From positions 124,001-188,000 of the forward strand of contig CAWBAJ010000007.1 in assembly GCA_963786765.1 (NCBI GenBank): DNA of 64,000 bases, read 5' to 3'. Within the stretch, counting starts at the first letter, position 1; the number at the start of each line of letters is the position of its first letter. The notes under the pieces were generated by a model. It was not told where the DNA came from. It did no database searches and saw nothing but the letters and a program-made list of their open reading frames with translations. This DNA comes from DATKNA01 sp963786765 (GTDB lineage: Bacteria > Actinomycetota > Actinomycetes > Actinomycetales > Kineosporiaceae). The position numbers and the translations under genes were made by a program. This document shows positions 29,710 to 38,321 of the stretch, one piece after another.

Positions 29710-30491
29710 GACTCTCTCCCTTGTCGAGGTACGCCCTGAGCGTCGTTCTGGCCGGCCGCCGGTGCCTCATCCCGCAGGAGTGACCCTCCCGCCGGGGCGG
29801 GCCGCACCTGTCGGCTCCACGCCCAGGCGGAGGCGAGGACGCCGATCGCGTTGGCCGCCCAGTGGATCGCGATCGGCGCGAACAGGCTGCCGGTGCGGCG
29901 ACGCAGCTCCGCCAGGAGCACTCCGGCGATCGCCGTCCCCAGCACGGTGGTTCCGACCACCGTCACCCGCCGTCCCCACGACACCCCCTGACCCCCGATG
30001 GCCGTGCTCGTCCGGGCGAGGTCCAGCGCCGGCAGCACGTGCCAGACGCCGAACAGCGCCGACGACACCACGGTCGCGGCGACCGGGCCGCGCTGGGTCG
30101 CGAGCAGGCCCCAGATGACGCCCCGGAAGGCGATCTCCTCGAGCAGGACGGTCGAGAACGGGATGTCCACCAGCGCGATCCGTACGGCTGACCGCAGGCC
30201 GACGTCGTAGCGCGTGTCGAGGAAGGCGCCCCGAAGGCCGGGAACCGCGAGAGCCACCGCGTATCCCGCGGCGAGAAGGATCGCGCCGAGGACACCCACG
30301 AGGACGCCGGCACCGGCGGTGCCGGTGGCGAGCCCCAGGTCCGCCCACGACAAGCCGGCGAGGCGACCCAGCGCCAGCAGGAGCACGCCGGCGACGGGTT
30401 GGGTGAGCAGATGCGCCCGCCGCGGGCCGACGTGCACCCAGACGTTCGCCACGACGAGCACGACAAGGACCGCCGCGACGTCTGCCGCCAC
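29706..30491 (-). CDS. CPBP family intramembrane protease
   Basis: A 261-residue protein with about seven membrane segments and the CPBP (CAAX protease / bacteriocin-processing) motifs: LLEEIAFRG (catalytic Glu pair, near residue 117), FGVWHV (second motif) and IHWAAN (third motif). These are intramembrane glutamic proteases; their bacterial substrates are mostly unknown. The stop overlaps the start of DUF7144 copy C. The hydrophilic C-terminal 35 residues are coded by DNA that also contains operator site 5, so the natural end could be earlier. Confidence 0.85.
   Translation of the reverse strand: MAADVAAVLVVLVVANVWVHVGPRRAHLLTQPVAGVLLLALGRLAGLSWADLGLATGTAGAGVLVGVLGAILLAAGYAVALAVPGLRGAFLDTRYDVGLRSAVRIALVDIPFSTVLLEEIAFRGVIWGLLATQRGPVAATVVSSALFGVWHVLPALDLARTSTAIGGQGVSWGRRVTVVGTTVLGTAIAGVLLAELRRRTGSLFAPIAIHWAANAIGVLASAWAWSRQVRPAPAGGSLLRDEAPAAGQNDAQGVPRQGRES
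29765..29785. promoter_or_regulatory. island operator, site 5 (upstream of DUF7144 copy C)
   Basis: The left arm CCTCATCC is perfect; after N5 the right arm GAGTGACC is weak (4 of 8). Centred 66 bp upstream of the start at 29709, matching the position of site 2 relative to copy A. Confidence 0.45.
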
Positions 30492-30503
30492 CGCCTGCTC
30501 CCC

Positions 30504-31082
30504 TCAGCTCACGGTGGTCCCCCGCCGGGGCCCGAGCGACTCACGACGGCGCTGCGCCACCCCGACCAGCACCTTGACGATGATTCCGATGAGGACCAGG
30601 TCCGCGAGCATCTGCACGGTCACGATCACCCGGGCGGGCTCGCTGACCGGCGCGATGTCACCGAACCCCACCGTGGAGAAGACGGTCACGGTGAAGTAGA
30701 GGGCGTCGATCCGCGACATGGGCTGGGTGAACATCGACGGGTCGGCCGAGGACAGGGTCGCGTACGTCGTCGCGAACGGCAGCAACAACAGAGTCACGCT
30801 GAGCGCCGCTCCCGCCACGGCGCGCAACCAGGGATGCGTGGAGCGCAGCACTGCGCGGATCTGCCACAGCACGGCCACCACGAGGACGATCAACCACAGC
30901 ACCAGCTGCCCTACGGCCGACAGGTTCCTCGCCCGGTCCCACGGCGCCAGCGCGTACGCGGCGAACAGCAACCCGATGACCAGGACACTGCTCAGGGCTG
31001 ACAGCACCTCGACGCCGAGCCGGCGCGACCCGTCGCCTCTGCCGGCCCCGGTCGTCGGACTGGCGGGACGGACGCCGGTCAT
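30504..31082 (-). CDS. two-helix potassium channel
   Basis: A 192-residue protein with four hydrophobic segments. The selectivity filter TVFSTVGFGD lies between the last two, as in Ion_trans_2 (KcsA-like pore) channels. The extra N-terminal helices and absence of a C-terminal RCK domain make it a minimal channel. AGGAGGTG precedes the ATG at 31082. It is upstream of the CPBP gene with 12 bp between and probably in the same unit. Operator site 6 lies between this gene and the divergent antiporter, which suggests joint control of K+ and H+ balance. Confidence 0.85.
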   Translation of the reverse strand: MTGVRPASPTTGAGRGDGSRRLGVEVLSALSSVLVIGLLFAAYALAPWDRARNLSAVGQLVLWLIVLVVAVLWQIRAVLRSTHPWLRAVAGAALSVTLLLLPFATTYATLSSADPSMFTQPMSRIDALYFTVTVFSTVGFGDIAPVSEPARVIVTVQMLADLVLIGIIVKVLVGVAQRRRESLGPRRGTTVS

Positions 31083-31127
31083 CGCACCTCCTCGCAGCGA
31101 CAGGCTAGGGCGAGCCGGGGCCTGCTC

Positions 31128-31148
31128 CCTCGCCCCGGGGGGATGAGG
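31128..31148. promoter_or_regulatory. island operator, site 6 (K+ channel / antiporter divergent promoter)
   Basis: CCTCGCCC-N5-GGATGAGG; right arm perfect, left arm 6 of 8. Centred 56 bp from the channel start and 93 bp from the antiporter start. Confidence 0.5.
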
Positions 31149-31230
31149 CGGATCGAGCCGGAGTCCGGACGATGGTGGGAATGAGGCGCACAGCCCGGGG
31201 AACCGGCACGACCGGAGGCGGCCAGCAGAA

Positions 31231-32493
31231 GTGCTGACCGTGCTCCTGCTCGCCGGGGCGCTCTTCTGCTGGGGAGCGCTCTCCGCGCGGCTGGAGCGCG
31301 CCGACCTGACGGCGCCGATCGTCTTCGTCGCCGTCGGCTTCGCCCTGTCACAGCTGGCGCCGCTGGAGACGCACGTCGAGGCGGAGACGCTCAAGATCCT
31401 CACCGAGGTCACCCTGGTCTGGGTGCTCTTCTCGGACGCGGCGCAGGTGGGACTGGCCGAGCTGCGCGCGGACGCCGGTGTGTACGGCCGGCTGCTGGGG
31501 GCGGCGCTCCCGGTGACCGTGGTGCTCGGCTGGGCACTCGCCGCCTGGCTGATCGGGGGCCTGGGCGTCTGGCTCGCGCTGTTCGTCGGCGCGGCGCTGG
31601 CTCCGACCGACGCCGCGCTCGGGGCAGCCATCATGGGCGACCCCCGGGTGCCCGCCCGGGTGCGCCGGATCGTCAACGTGGAGAGCGGCCTGAACGACGG
31701 CATCGTCACCCCGGTCGTCCTCCTGGGGATCGCGGGGGCGGCCGCCGTCGAACACGGGGGCGGCGTGGGCCACGCAGTGCTCGAACTGCTCGTCGGCGTC
31801 CTCGTCGGGGGCGCGGTGGGCGGCGCCGGCGGCTGGCTGCTGCGGATCGCCCGCCGGAACGACTGGGTCGACGAGGCGTTCGGGGGCCCCGCCGTGCTGG
31901 CCCTGGCGCTGGCCGCCTACGCCGGCGCGCTCGTCGCCGGCGGCAACGGGTTCGTGGCCGCCTTCGTGGCGGGCACCGCCTTCGGCGCGGCGGCCGGCCC
32001 GGGGATTGGCGGCCAGCGCCGGGCGGTGGTGTACGTCGAGCAGACCGCGGGCCTTGCCGGGCTGCTGGTCTGGGCCTTCGTCGGCGCGGTGGCGGTGCCG
32101 CGGCTCGTGCACGCCCCGGCCTGGCAGCTGGCGCTCTACGCGGTGCTCAGCCTGACGGTGGTGCGCATGCTCCCCGTGGCGGTCGCCCTGGCCGGCTCGG
32201 GCCTCAGCCGCCGGGCGGCGCTGTTCATCGGCTGGTTCGGGCCCCGCGGGCTGGCGTCGGTGGTCTTCGCGCTGCTCGCGCTCGAGGAGCTCGGCCCGGA
32301 CGCCGACCGCGCCGTCGCGGTCGTCGTCGCCACCGTGCTGCTCAGCGTGGTGGCTCACGGGCTCTCCGCGGCACCACTGGCGGAGCGCGTCGGCCCGACG
32401 CTGGGCGAGACACCGGAGGCGCAGGCACCCCCGCCACCACCGCCACCGGGTCGGGAAGGACACGAGCTGCCGACTCCTAGGGGTGGATCATGA
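31231..32493 (+). CDS. CPA1-type cation/proton antiporter
   Basis: A 420-residue protein with about twelve membrane segments. The family motif LAPTDAALGAAIMGDP and the following NVESGLNDGIVTP contain the acidic residues that carry ions in NhaP-type Na+(K+)/H+ antiporters; RAALFIGWFGPRGLASVVFA is the usual helix-11 region. It ends in a proline run. GTG start at 31231. Its stop overlaps the ATG of the SulP gene (ATGA), so the two are translationally coupled. Inferred role: pH and cation homeostasis at the plasma membrane. Confidence 0.85.
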   Translation: MLTVLLLAGALFCWGALSARLERADLTAPIVFVAVGFALSQLAPLETHVEAETLKILTEVTLVWVLFSDAAQVGLAELRADAGVYGRLLGAALPVTVVLGWALAAWLIGGLGVWLALFVGAALAPTDAALGAAIMGDPRVPARVRRIVNVESGLNDGIVTPVVLLGIAGAAAVEHGGGVGHAVLELLVGVLVGGAVGGAGGWLLRIARRNDWVDEAFGGPAVLALALAAYAGALVAGGNGFVAAFVAGTAFGAAAGPGIGGQRRAVVYVEQTAGLAGLLVWAFVGAVAVPRLVHAPAWQLALYAVLSLTVVRMLPVAVALAGSGLSRRAALFIGWFGPRGLASVVFALLALEELGPDADRAVAVVVATVLLSVVAHGLSAAPLAERVGPTLGETPEAQAPPPPPPPGREGHELPTPRGGS

Positions 32494-34235
32494 ACGTCAC
32501 GAGGTTCGTCCCCGGCATCGGCGCCGCCAGGACCTACCACCGCTCGTGGTTGCCGCGCGATGTCGTCGCCGGCGTCGTGCTCGCCACCCTGCTGGTCCCG
32601 CAGGGCATGGCGTACGCCGAGCTCGCCGGGCTCCCGGCGATCAACGGCCTCTACACCTCGATCCTCTGCCTCGTCGGGTACGCAGTGTTCGGCCCGTCCC
32701 GCATCCTCGTGCTCGGCCCCGACTCCTCACTAGGGCCCATGATCGCCGCCACGATCCTGCCGCTGGTCGCCGCCGGCGGTGATCCGCAACGCGCGGTCGC
32801 CCTCTCGTCCCTGCTCGCGATCATGGTGGCGCTGATCATGGTCGTCGCCGGCCTGACGGGGCTCGGCTTCGTCGCGGACCTGCTCTCCAAGCCCACCATG
32901 ATCGGCTACATGAACGGCCTGGCCGTGACGATCATCGTCGGGCAACTGCCGAAGCTGTTCGGGTTCAGCGTGGATGCCGACGGGTTGATCGCGGAGGCCG
33001 CCGGATTCGTCCAGGGCCTTGCCGACGGCAAGGCGGTCCCGGCGGCGGCAGTGCTCGGCATCACGGGCATCGCCGTTGTGCTGGGCCTGCAGCGGTTTCT
33101 GCCCAAGGTGCCGTCGGTGCTCGTCCTCGTCGTCCTCGCGATCGCCGCCTCGTCGGTCTTCGACCTGGCGGCCCGCGGGGTCTCGCTCGTCGGCGTGCTC
33201 CCCCAGGGGTTCCCGCCCTTCACGCTCCCGACGGCCGAGCTCTCCGACCTGGCCCCGCTCGCCGCCGGAGCCTTGGGCATCGCCCTGGTGTCACTGGCGG
33301 ACACCATCTCGACGTCGTCCGCGTTCGCCGCCCGCACCGGCCAACAGGTCGACGGGAACCAGGAGATGATCGGCATCGGCGTGGCGAACCTGGCCGCCGG
33401 GCTCTTCCAGGGCTTCCCCGTGAGCACGAGCGGGTCACGGACGGCGGTGGCCGAGCGGGCGGGCGCGCGCAGCCAGCTCACCGGGCTCGTCGGCGCGGCG
33501 CTCATCGTCCTGACCATCGTCGTCCTGCCGGGGCTGTTCCGGAACCTCCCCCAGCCCGCCCTGGCCGCAGTCGTGATCAGCGCCGCCGTCTCGCTCGCCG
33601 ACGTGCCGGGAACGGTGCGGCTCTGGAAGCAGCGCAGGACGGAGTTCTCGCTGTCGATCGCGGCGTTCCTCGCGGTCGCGCTGCTCGGCGTGCTGCCCGG
33701 GATCGCGGTCGCGGTCGCCCTCTCGATCCTCAACGTGTTCCGGCGCGCCTGGCGCCCCTACGCGGCCGAACTCGGCAACGTCGAGGAGTTGCGGGGCTGG
33801 CACGACCTGCGGTCGTACCCGGACGCGGAGCAGGTGCCCGGGCTCGTCGTGTACCGGTTCGACGCCCCGCTCATCTTCGCGAACTCCTCGACGTTCCGGG
33901 ACGAGGTCCGCCGGCTCGCCGCGGCCGACCCGCCGCCGGCCTGGATCCTGGTCGCCGCGGAGCCGATGACGGACGTCGACACCACGGCGGCGGACATGCT
34001 AGAGGACCTCGACGAGGAGCTGAACGAGCGCGGGATCTCCCTGGCCTTCGCCGAGATGAAGGACCAGGTGCGGCACAAGATCGAGCGCTACGAGCTGACG
34101 CGCACGATCGATCCGGACCACTTCTTCCCGACGGTGGAGGCGGGCGCCGCCGCGTTCCGCGCCGAGGCCGCCGTCCGCCGGGCCTCCCCCGACATCCCGA
34201 CGCAACACGTGCCCGGCCCCGATGGGCGCGGCTGA
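32490..34235 (+). CDS. SulP family anion transporter with STAS domain
   Basis: A 581-residue protein. The transport domain starts with DVVAGVVLATLLVPQGMAYA and YTSILCLVGYAVFGPSR, the standard SulP signature; about eleven helices follow. The C-terminal STAS domain begins near residue 450 (VVYRFDAPLIFANSSTFRDE) and includes the MTDVDTTAADMLEDL region. SulP proteins carry sulfate, bicarbonate or other anions with H+ or Na+. Coupling to the antiporter, which would supply the Na+ gradient, makes bicarbonate or sulfate symport plausible; the substrate is not decided by the sequence. Confidence 0.9.
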   Translation: MNVTRFVPGIGAARTYHRSWLPRDVVAGVVLATLLVPQGMAYAELAGLPAINGLYTSILCLVGYAVFGPSRILVLGPDSSLGPMIAATILPLVAAGGDPQRAVALSSLLAIMVALIMVVAGLTGLGFVADLLSKPTMIGYMNGLAVTIIVGQLPKLFGFSVDADGLIAEAAGFVQGLADGKAVPAAAVLGITGIAVVLGLQRFLPKVPSVLVLVVLAIAASSVFDLAARGVSLVGVLPQGFPPFTLPTAELSDLAPLAAGALGIALVSLADTISTSSAFAARTGQQVDGNQEMIGIGVANLAAGLFQGFPVSTSGSRTAVAERAGARSQLTGLVGAALIVLTIVVLPGLFRNLPQPALAAVVISAAVSLADVPGTVRLWKQRRTEFSLSIAAFLAVALLGVLPGIAVAVALSILNVFRRAWRPYAAELGNVEELRGWHDLRSYPDAEQVPGLVVYRFDAPLIFANSSTFRDEVRRLAAADPPPAWILVAAEPMTDVDTTAADMLEDLDEELNERGISLAFAEMKDQVRHKIERYELTRTIDPDHFFPTVEAGAAAFRAEAAVRRASPDIPTQHVPGPDGRG

Positions 34236-34252
34236 CCCTGAAAGGAGTGGGC

Positions 34253-35116
34253 ATGGCCAAGAAGAAGCACAACCACGAGCACGGGAACGGGGACGGATCG
34301 GGGGTGCTCGCTCCCGAGCGGGCGCCGGCGGACGCCACGACGGAGAAGATGACGGAGAAGGAGTACCAGCGCGAGCTGCGCCGGCTGCACGGCGAACTCG
34401 TCGCCATGCAGGAATGGGTCAAGCGCTCCGGCGCCAAGGTGTGCGTGGTCTTCGAAGGCCGGGACACGGCCGGCAAGGGTGGCGTGATCAAGGCCATCAC
34501 CGAGCGGGTCAGCCCCCGCGTCTTCCGCGTGGTCGCGCTGCCGGCCCCCACCGAGCGAGAGCGTTCGCAGATGTACGTCCAGCGTTACGTTCCCCATCTG
34601 CCGGCCGGGGGCGAGGTCGTCATCTTCGACCGAAGCTGGTACAACCGGGCGGGCGTCGAGCGGGTCCTGGGGTACACCGGCAAGCAACAGGTCCAGCAGT
34701 TCCTGCGCCTGACGCCCGGCGTCGAGCAGAGCATGGTCGACTCGGGGATCATCCTGTTGAAGTACTGGCTCGAGGTCAGCCCCGACGAGCAGACCCGGCG
34801 CCTGCAGGGCCGCATCGACGACCCGCGCAAGGTGTGGAAGCTGTCCGATCTCGACGTCCTGTCCTACACCCGCTGGCACGACTACTCGCGGGCCCGCGAC
34901 GACATGTTCAAGGCGACCGACACGGCCTGGGCGCCCTGGTTCGCGGTGACCTCCGACGACAAGAAGCGCGCCCGGCTCAACGTCATCACCCATCTGCTGG
35001 ACCACGTGCCGTACGAACCGCTCCCGAAGCGCAAAGTCGTCCTGCCCGACCGCAAGGACGGCCCGGACCCGGTCGCCGCGGGAGTCCCCGTGCACTGGAT
35101 CCCGACCCCGTTCTGA
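34253..35116 (+). CDS. ppk2: polyphosphate kinase 2
   Basis: Phosphorylates nucleotides with polyphosphate or the reverse. Motifs: Walker A FEGRDTAGKGG, the lid-type segment RYVPHLP, Walker B VIFDRSWYNRAGVE, then RLQGRIDDPRKVWKLS and HDYSRARDDM, all typical of the one-domain PPK2 family at about 290 residues. The N-terminal 40 residues are His/Asp/Gly-rich and variable. AAAGGAG precedes the ATG at 34253, 17 bp after the SulP stop, suggesting one transcript with the antiporter and SulP genes. The nucleotide class (ADP or GDP) cannot be told here. Cytoplasmic. Confidence 0.92.
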   Translation: MAKKKHNHEHGNGDGSGVLAPERAPADATTEKMTEKEYQRELRRLHGELVAMQEWVKRSGAKVCVVFEGRDTAGKGGVIKAITERVSPRVFRVVALPAPTERERSQMYVQRYVPHLPAGGEVVIFDRSWYNRAGVERVLGYTGKQQVQQFLRLTPGVEQSMVDSGIILLKYWLEVSPDEQTRRLQGRIDDPRKVWKLSDLDVLSYTRWHDYSRARDDMFKATDTAWAPWFAVTSDDKKRARLNVITHLLDHVPYEPLPKRKVVLPDRKDGPDPVAAGVPVHWIPTPF

Positions 35117-35139
35117 CCCTTCAGACCCTCCGTCGTCGC

Positions 35140-35160
35140 AGTCATCCGGCGCGGGTGAGC
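35140..35160. promoter_or_regulatory. island operator, site 7 (upstream of APC permease)
   Basis: AGTCATCC-N5-GGGTGAGC; both arms 6 of 8. Centred about 109 bp upstream of the ATG at 35259. Confidence 0.4.
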
Positions 35161-35258
35161 CGCCCACGCCGCAGGTCGGCGAGCGTTGACTCGAGGGCGA
35201 GCCGCCGGGCGTGGCACCGGCCCCCCGGCGTCTTGCCCACCAAGGAAGGGCGGTCGGC

Positions 35259-36617
35259 ATGACCAGCGACAACGTCGGCGCGAACGGCAACCAGGAACGG
35301 CGGATGTCGGTCGTGCAGGCGTCGTTCATCGGCGTGGGCGCCATGGTGGGGGCAGGCATCTTCGCCCTGCTGGGCGCGGCCGGCGAGGTCGCGGGGGCGG
35401 CCGTGTGGCTCTCGTTCCTCATCGCCGGGGCGATCGCCGCACTGCAGGGGTACTCGTTCGGCAAGCTGGGCGCCAAGTACCCGTCCGAGGGCGGGTTGCT
35501 GGAGTACCTCGCGCAGGGCTTCGGCCGCGGACATGTCACCAACGCCACCTCATGGCTGGTGTTCGCCACCAACGCGATCATCACCGCGATGGTCGCCTCG
35601 TCGTTCGGCAGCTACGCGAGCGCGGTCGTCGCCGGCAAGAACGCGGCCTGGGCGAAGGTGTTCGCCTGCCTCGTCGTGGTCGCGATGACGGTGCTCAACG
35701 TCGTCGGGGCGCAGGCCGTGGCGCGCGTGCAGGCCGTGATCGTCAATGTGGTCGTCGGGATCCTGGTGATCTTCGCTGTGGTGACGATCGCCAACATGGA
35801 CCCGTCGCTGCTCGCGCCCTCGAAGTACCCGGGCCTCAGGGAGATCGTGGCGAGCGTGGCGCTGACGTTCTTCGCCTTCCTCGGGTTCGGCGTCATCACG
35901 TTCACCGCCAAGGACCTGCCGAACCCCTCTCGCCAGCTCCCCCGCGCCATGTTCCTTGCGCTCGGCATAGCCACTGTCGTCTACGTCGGGGTGTCGCTCG
36001 GCGTGTTCGGCACCCTGACGGTCGACGAGGTCATCGCCTCGGGCGGCACGGCTCTGGCCGAGGCAGCCAAACCGACCCTCGGGCAGTTCGGCTACGTCCT
36101 CATGGTGATCACTGCGCTGTTCTCGACGACCGGCGCGACCAACGCCAGCCTCTACCCAGCGGTGGGCCTCGGCCGCAACCTCGCCTCGACCGGGCAGTTC
36201 CCACCCCTGCTCGGCCGGGACCTGCCACTGCAGGGGGGCCGGCGGCAGGCGTCCGTCAGCCTGCTCGTCATGGCGGGCCTCACCATCGTGCTCGTCCTCG
36301 GCTTCAACCTCGACTCCATCGCCTCACTGGGCAGCGCCGTCGCCCTGATCGTGTTCACGACGATCACATTGGCGCACTTCCGCGTGCGCGACGTGACCGG
36401 CGCGAACCTCGTGGTCCTGGCCGTCGCCGTGGTGTCGACCGTCGGGACGTTCCTCGTCTTCGTCACGACGACCCTGGTGCACGAGCCGGCGACCGCAGCG
36501 GCGCTCGTCGCGATCCTCCTGCTGTCGGTGGCCGCCGACCTGCTGTGGACGCGGGTGCGGGACCGCCGTGCCGGCGGTTCGCCGTCCCCGCACGCACCGA
36601 CGCCGACGACCACCTGA
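35259..36617 (+). CDS. APC-family amino acid permease
   Basis: A 452-residue protein with about twelve hydrophobic segments and the APC helix-1 motif FIGVGAMVGAGIFALLG. FFAFLGFGVITFTAKDLPNP is the usual helix-6 to loop region of amino acid permeases. ATG at 35259 chosen over a GTG further upstream because of AAGGAAGG nearby. It is not closely similar to the arc permease at 9261. Substrate unknown. It stands alone between PPK2 and a small membrane protein, each with its own operator-like site. Confidence 0.85.
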   Translation: MTSDNVGANGNQERRMSVVQASFIGVGAMVGAGIFALLGAAGEVAGAAVWLSFLIAGAIAALQGYSFGKLGAKYPSEGGLLEYLAQGFGRGHVTNATSWLVFATNAIITAMVASSFGSYASAVVAGKNAAWAKVFACLVVVAMTVLNVVGAQAVARVQAVIVNVVVGILVIFAVVTIANMDPSLLAPSKYPGLREIVASVALTFFAFLGFGVITFTAKDLPNPSRQLPRAMFLALGIATVVYVGVSLGVFGTLTVDEVIASGGTALAEAAKPTLGQFGYVLMVITALFSTTGATNASLYPAVGLGRNLASTGQFPPLLGRDLPLQGGRRQASVSLLVMAGLTIVLVLGFNLDSIASLGSAVALIVFTTITLAHFRVRDVTGANLVVLAVAVVSTVGTFLVFVTTTLVHEPATAAALVAILLLSVAADLLWTRVRDRRAGGSPSPHAPTPTTT

Positions 36618-36640
36618 CCGACCACCTGACCCGTCGGCCG

Positions 36641-36661
36641 GCTCATGCCGACGGGATGAGG
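36641..36661. promoter_or_regulatory. island operator, site 8 (upstream of 36730 membrane protein)
   Basis: GCTCATGC-N5-GGATGAGG; right arm perfect, left arm 6 of 8. Centred 79 bp upstream of the ATG at 36730. Confidence 0.55.
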
Positions 36662-36729
36662 CCAGGTCTGCGCGGCAGGGGCACGGTGCTCCGGTGACCG
36701 TCCGTCCTCCCGGCTGGGCCCGTGGCGCG

Positions 36730-37209
36730 ATGCCCTCCGTGGGGCGTGACGAGGAGAGCACGGCCGCGGCCATCTACGGGGTCATCGTGGGCTCGGCGGT
36801 GATGTCCGCCTCGCACGCCGAGCGGGTCGTCGCCGTCGCCGTCGCCGTCCTGGTCACGCTGGTCATCTACTGGACCGCCGAGCGGTACGCGCGGGTGGTG
36901 GCGGCCCGCATCCACGACGGGCGCCGGCCGAGCTGGGCACAGGTCCGGCACGAGCTGACCCACGGCTGGGAGCTGGTGACCGCGTCGGCGATCCCGTTGA
37001 TCGTGCTGGTCGTGGCGGGCGGGGTGATCGGGACGTCGGTCTACCGCGCCGTCCTCGCCGCGCTGGTCGCGAGCACCGTCCTGCTCGGCCTGGCCGGCTG
37101 GGAGATCGGCCGGGACGGTCGGCTGACCACGGGCGAGCGTCTCGTCTCGGCCTGTGTGGCGGCGCTGTTCGGCGTCGGAATGGTGCTGCTCAAGGCGCTC
37201 CTGCACTGA
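36730..37209 (+). CDS. four-helix membrane protein of unknown function
   Basis: A 159-residue protein with hydrophobic segments near residues 14-25, 34-50, 86-104 and 107-123, plus one at the C-terminus. Features: YGVIVGSAVMSASH near the start, YWTAERYARVV after the second helix, and a conserved-looking HELTHGWELV in the loop. An in-frame GTG at 36694 is possible; the ATG at 36730 is preferred because it puts the operator 79 bp upstream, as at the two following genes. I do not recognise a named family. Confidence 0.65.
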   Translation: MPSVGRDEESTAAAIYGVIVGSAVMSASHAERVVAVAVAVLVTLVIYWTAERYARVVAARIHDGRRPSWAQVRHELTHGWELVTASAIPLIVLVVAGGVIGTSVYRAVLAALVASTVLLGLAGWEIGRDGRLTTGERLVSACVAALFGVGMVLLKALLH

Positions 37210-37250
37210 GTCCGGCAGTGGAGGGGAGTCCCGACGCCGCCGCGCTCGTG

Positions 37251-37271
37251 GACTATCCGCGGCGGATGAGG
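37251..37271. promoter_or_regulatory. island operator, site 9 (upstream of DUF1269 copy D)
   Basis: The right arm GGATGAGG is perfect; the left arm conserves only ATCC next to the 5-bp spacer. Centred 74 bp upstream of the ATG at 37335. Confidence 0.5.
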
Positions 37272-37334
37272 CCGCACTGCGCGCTCCTCGCAAAGGTGGG
37301 GGCACATCAGCACCCGTACGGCGAGGAGTGGGGC

Positions 37335-37820
37335 ATGACCACGTTCACGGTGTGGAAGTTCGAGGACCCGGACGGCGCGAAGCATGCGTACGAGATCCTG
37401 CGCGACGCCCAGAGCGATGGCCTGGTCAAGGTGGTCGACCACGGGGTCGTCAGCTGGCCCGAGGGGGCCGACCACCCTGACACGGACATCGACCATGGGG
37501 ACAAGAAGCGCGGCGGCGCCGTCGGGGCATTCATCGGCGTATTCATCGGCATGCTGTTCTTCATCCCGGTGTTCGGCGCGCTCGCGGGCGCGGCCATCGG
37601 CGCCACGGTCAAGGCGATGGACGGCACCGGCATCACCAAGAAGGACGTCGAACGGATCCGCGAGGAGGTGAAGCCGGGCACGTCCGCACTGTTCCTCGTC
37701 ACCGAGAACGCGGACTTCGACCGGCTCGGCGAGCGCCTCCACGGCATGAACTCGAGCTTGGTCAGCACCAATCTCACGGACGATGAGCGCAAGGTCCTGC
37801 TCGAGACCTTCGGCGCCTGA
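37335..37820 (+). CDS. DUF1269 family protein, copy D
   Basis: An intact 161-residue DUF1269 protein: N-terminal MTTFTVWKFEDPDGAKHA, the glycine-zipper hairpin GGAVGAFIGVFIGMLFFIPV then GALAGAAIGATV, and VKPGTSALFLVTENADFDRL in the C-terminal part. A short His/Asp-rich stretch (DHPDTDIDHGDKKRGG) precedes the hairpin. GGCGAGGAGTGGGGC upstream of the ATG contains the ribosome binding site. It is closer to typical family members than copies A and B. Function unknown; probably membrane-associated and stress-related. Confidence 0.88.
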   Translation: MTTFTVWKFEDPDGAKHAYEILRDAQSDGLVKVVDHGVVSWPEGADHPDTDIDHGDKKRGGAVGAFIGVFIGMLFFIPVFGALAGAAIGATVKAMDGTGITKKDVERIREEVKPGTSALFLVTENADFDRLGERLHGMNSSLVSTNLTDDERKVLLETFGA

Positions 37821-37836
37821 CCTCCCGGGCCGGCGA

Positions 37837-37857
37837 TCTCATCCGCGCGGAATGAGG
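37837..37857. promoter_or_regulatory. island operator, site 10 (upstream of 37922 gene)
   Basis: TCTCATCC-N5-GAATGAGG; both arms 7 of 8, one of the best-balanced copies. Centred 75 bp upstream of the ATG at 37922. Confidence 0.6.
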
Positions 37858-37921
37858 CCGGAGCACCGCTGCGCAACGAAGACTGGCACCCGAGCAATCC
37901 TCGTCGAGAAGAGAGGCAGTG

Positions 37922-38299
37922 ATGTCGTTCTGGGATATCGTCTGGTTCATCATCATCACGTTCGCCTTCGTGGCCTACTTGATGGTGCTGTTCCAGATCA
38001 TCGGAGATCTGTTCCGGGATCGCGAGATGTCGGGCGTCGTCAAGGCGGTCTGGATCATCGCGCTGATCGTCTTCCCGTTCCTTTCGGCGTTCATCTACAT
38101 CGTGGCGCGGGGCAGGGGCATGACCGAGCGGCAGATGGCCGAAGCCGCGGCCATGCGCAAGCAGACGGACGCCTACATCCGTGACGTGGCGGCCTCCGCG
38201 ACGCCCACCGAGCAGATCGCCAAGGCGCAGCAGCTGCTGGACGCCGGCACGATCTCCCAGCCCGAGTACAACCGGCTCAAGGAGAAGGCCCTGGCCTGA
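37922..38299 (+). CDS. small membrane protein with PLDc_N-like and SHOCT-like regions
   Basis: A 125-residue protein. The first helix (FWDIVWFIIITFAFVAYLMV) and second helix (AVWIIALIVFPFLSAFIYIV) form the hairpin seen in PLDc_N-type membrane anchors. The C-terminus TEQIAKAQQLLDAGTISQPE, followed by YNRLKEKAL, matches the short C-terminal SHOCT domain. Such proteins are common in actinobacterial stress clusters; the mechanism is unknown. A GTG at 37919 directly precedes the ATG. It is the last rightward gene of the island, and a strong terminator follows. Confidence 0.8.
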   Translation: MSFWDIVWFIIITFAFVAYLMVLFQIIGDLFRDREMSGVVKAVWIIALIVFPFLSAFIYIVARGRGMTERQMAEAAAMRKQTDAYIRDVAASATPTEQIAKAQQLLDAGTISQPEYNRLKEKALA

Positions 38300-38321
38300 T
38301 CGCCTTCCCTGCGGCCCCAGG

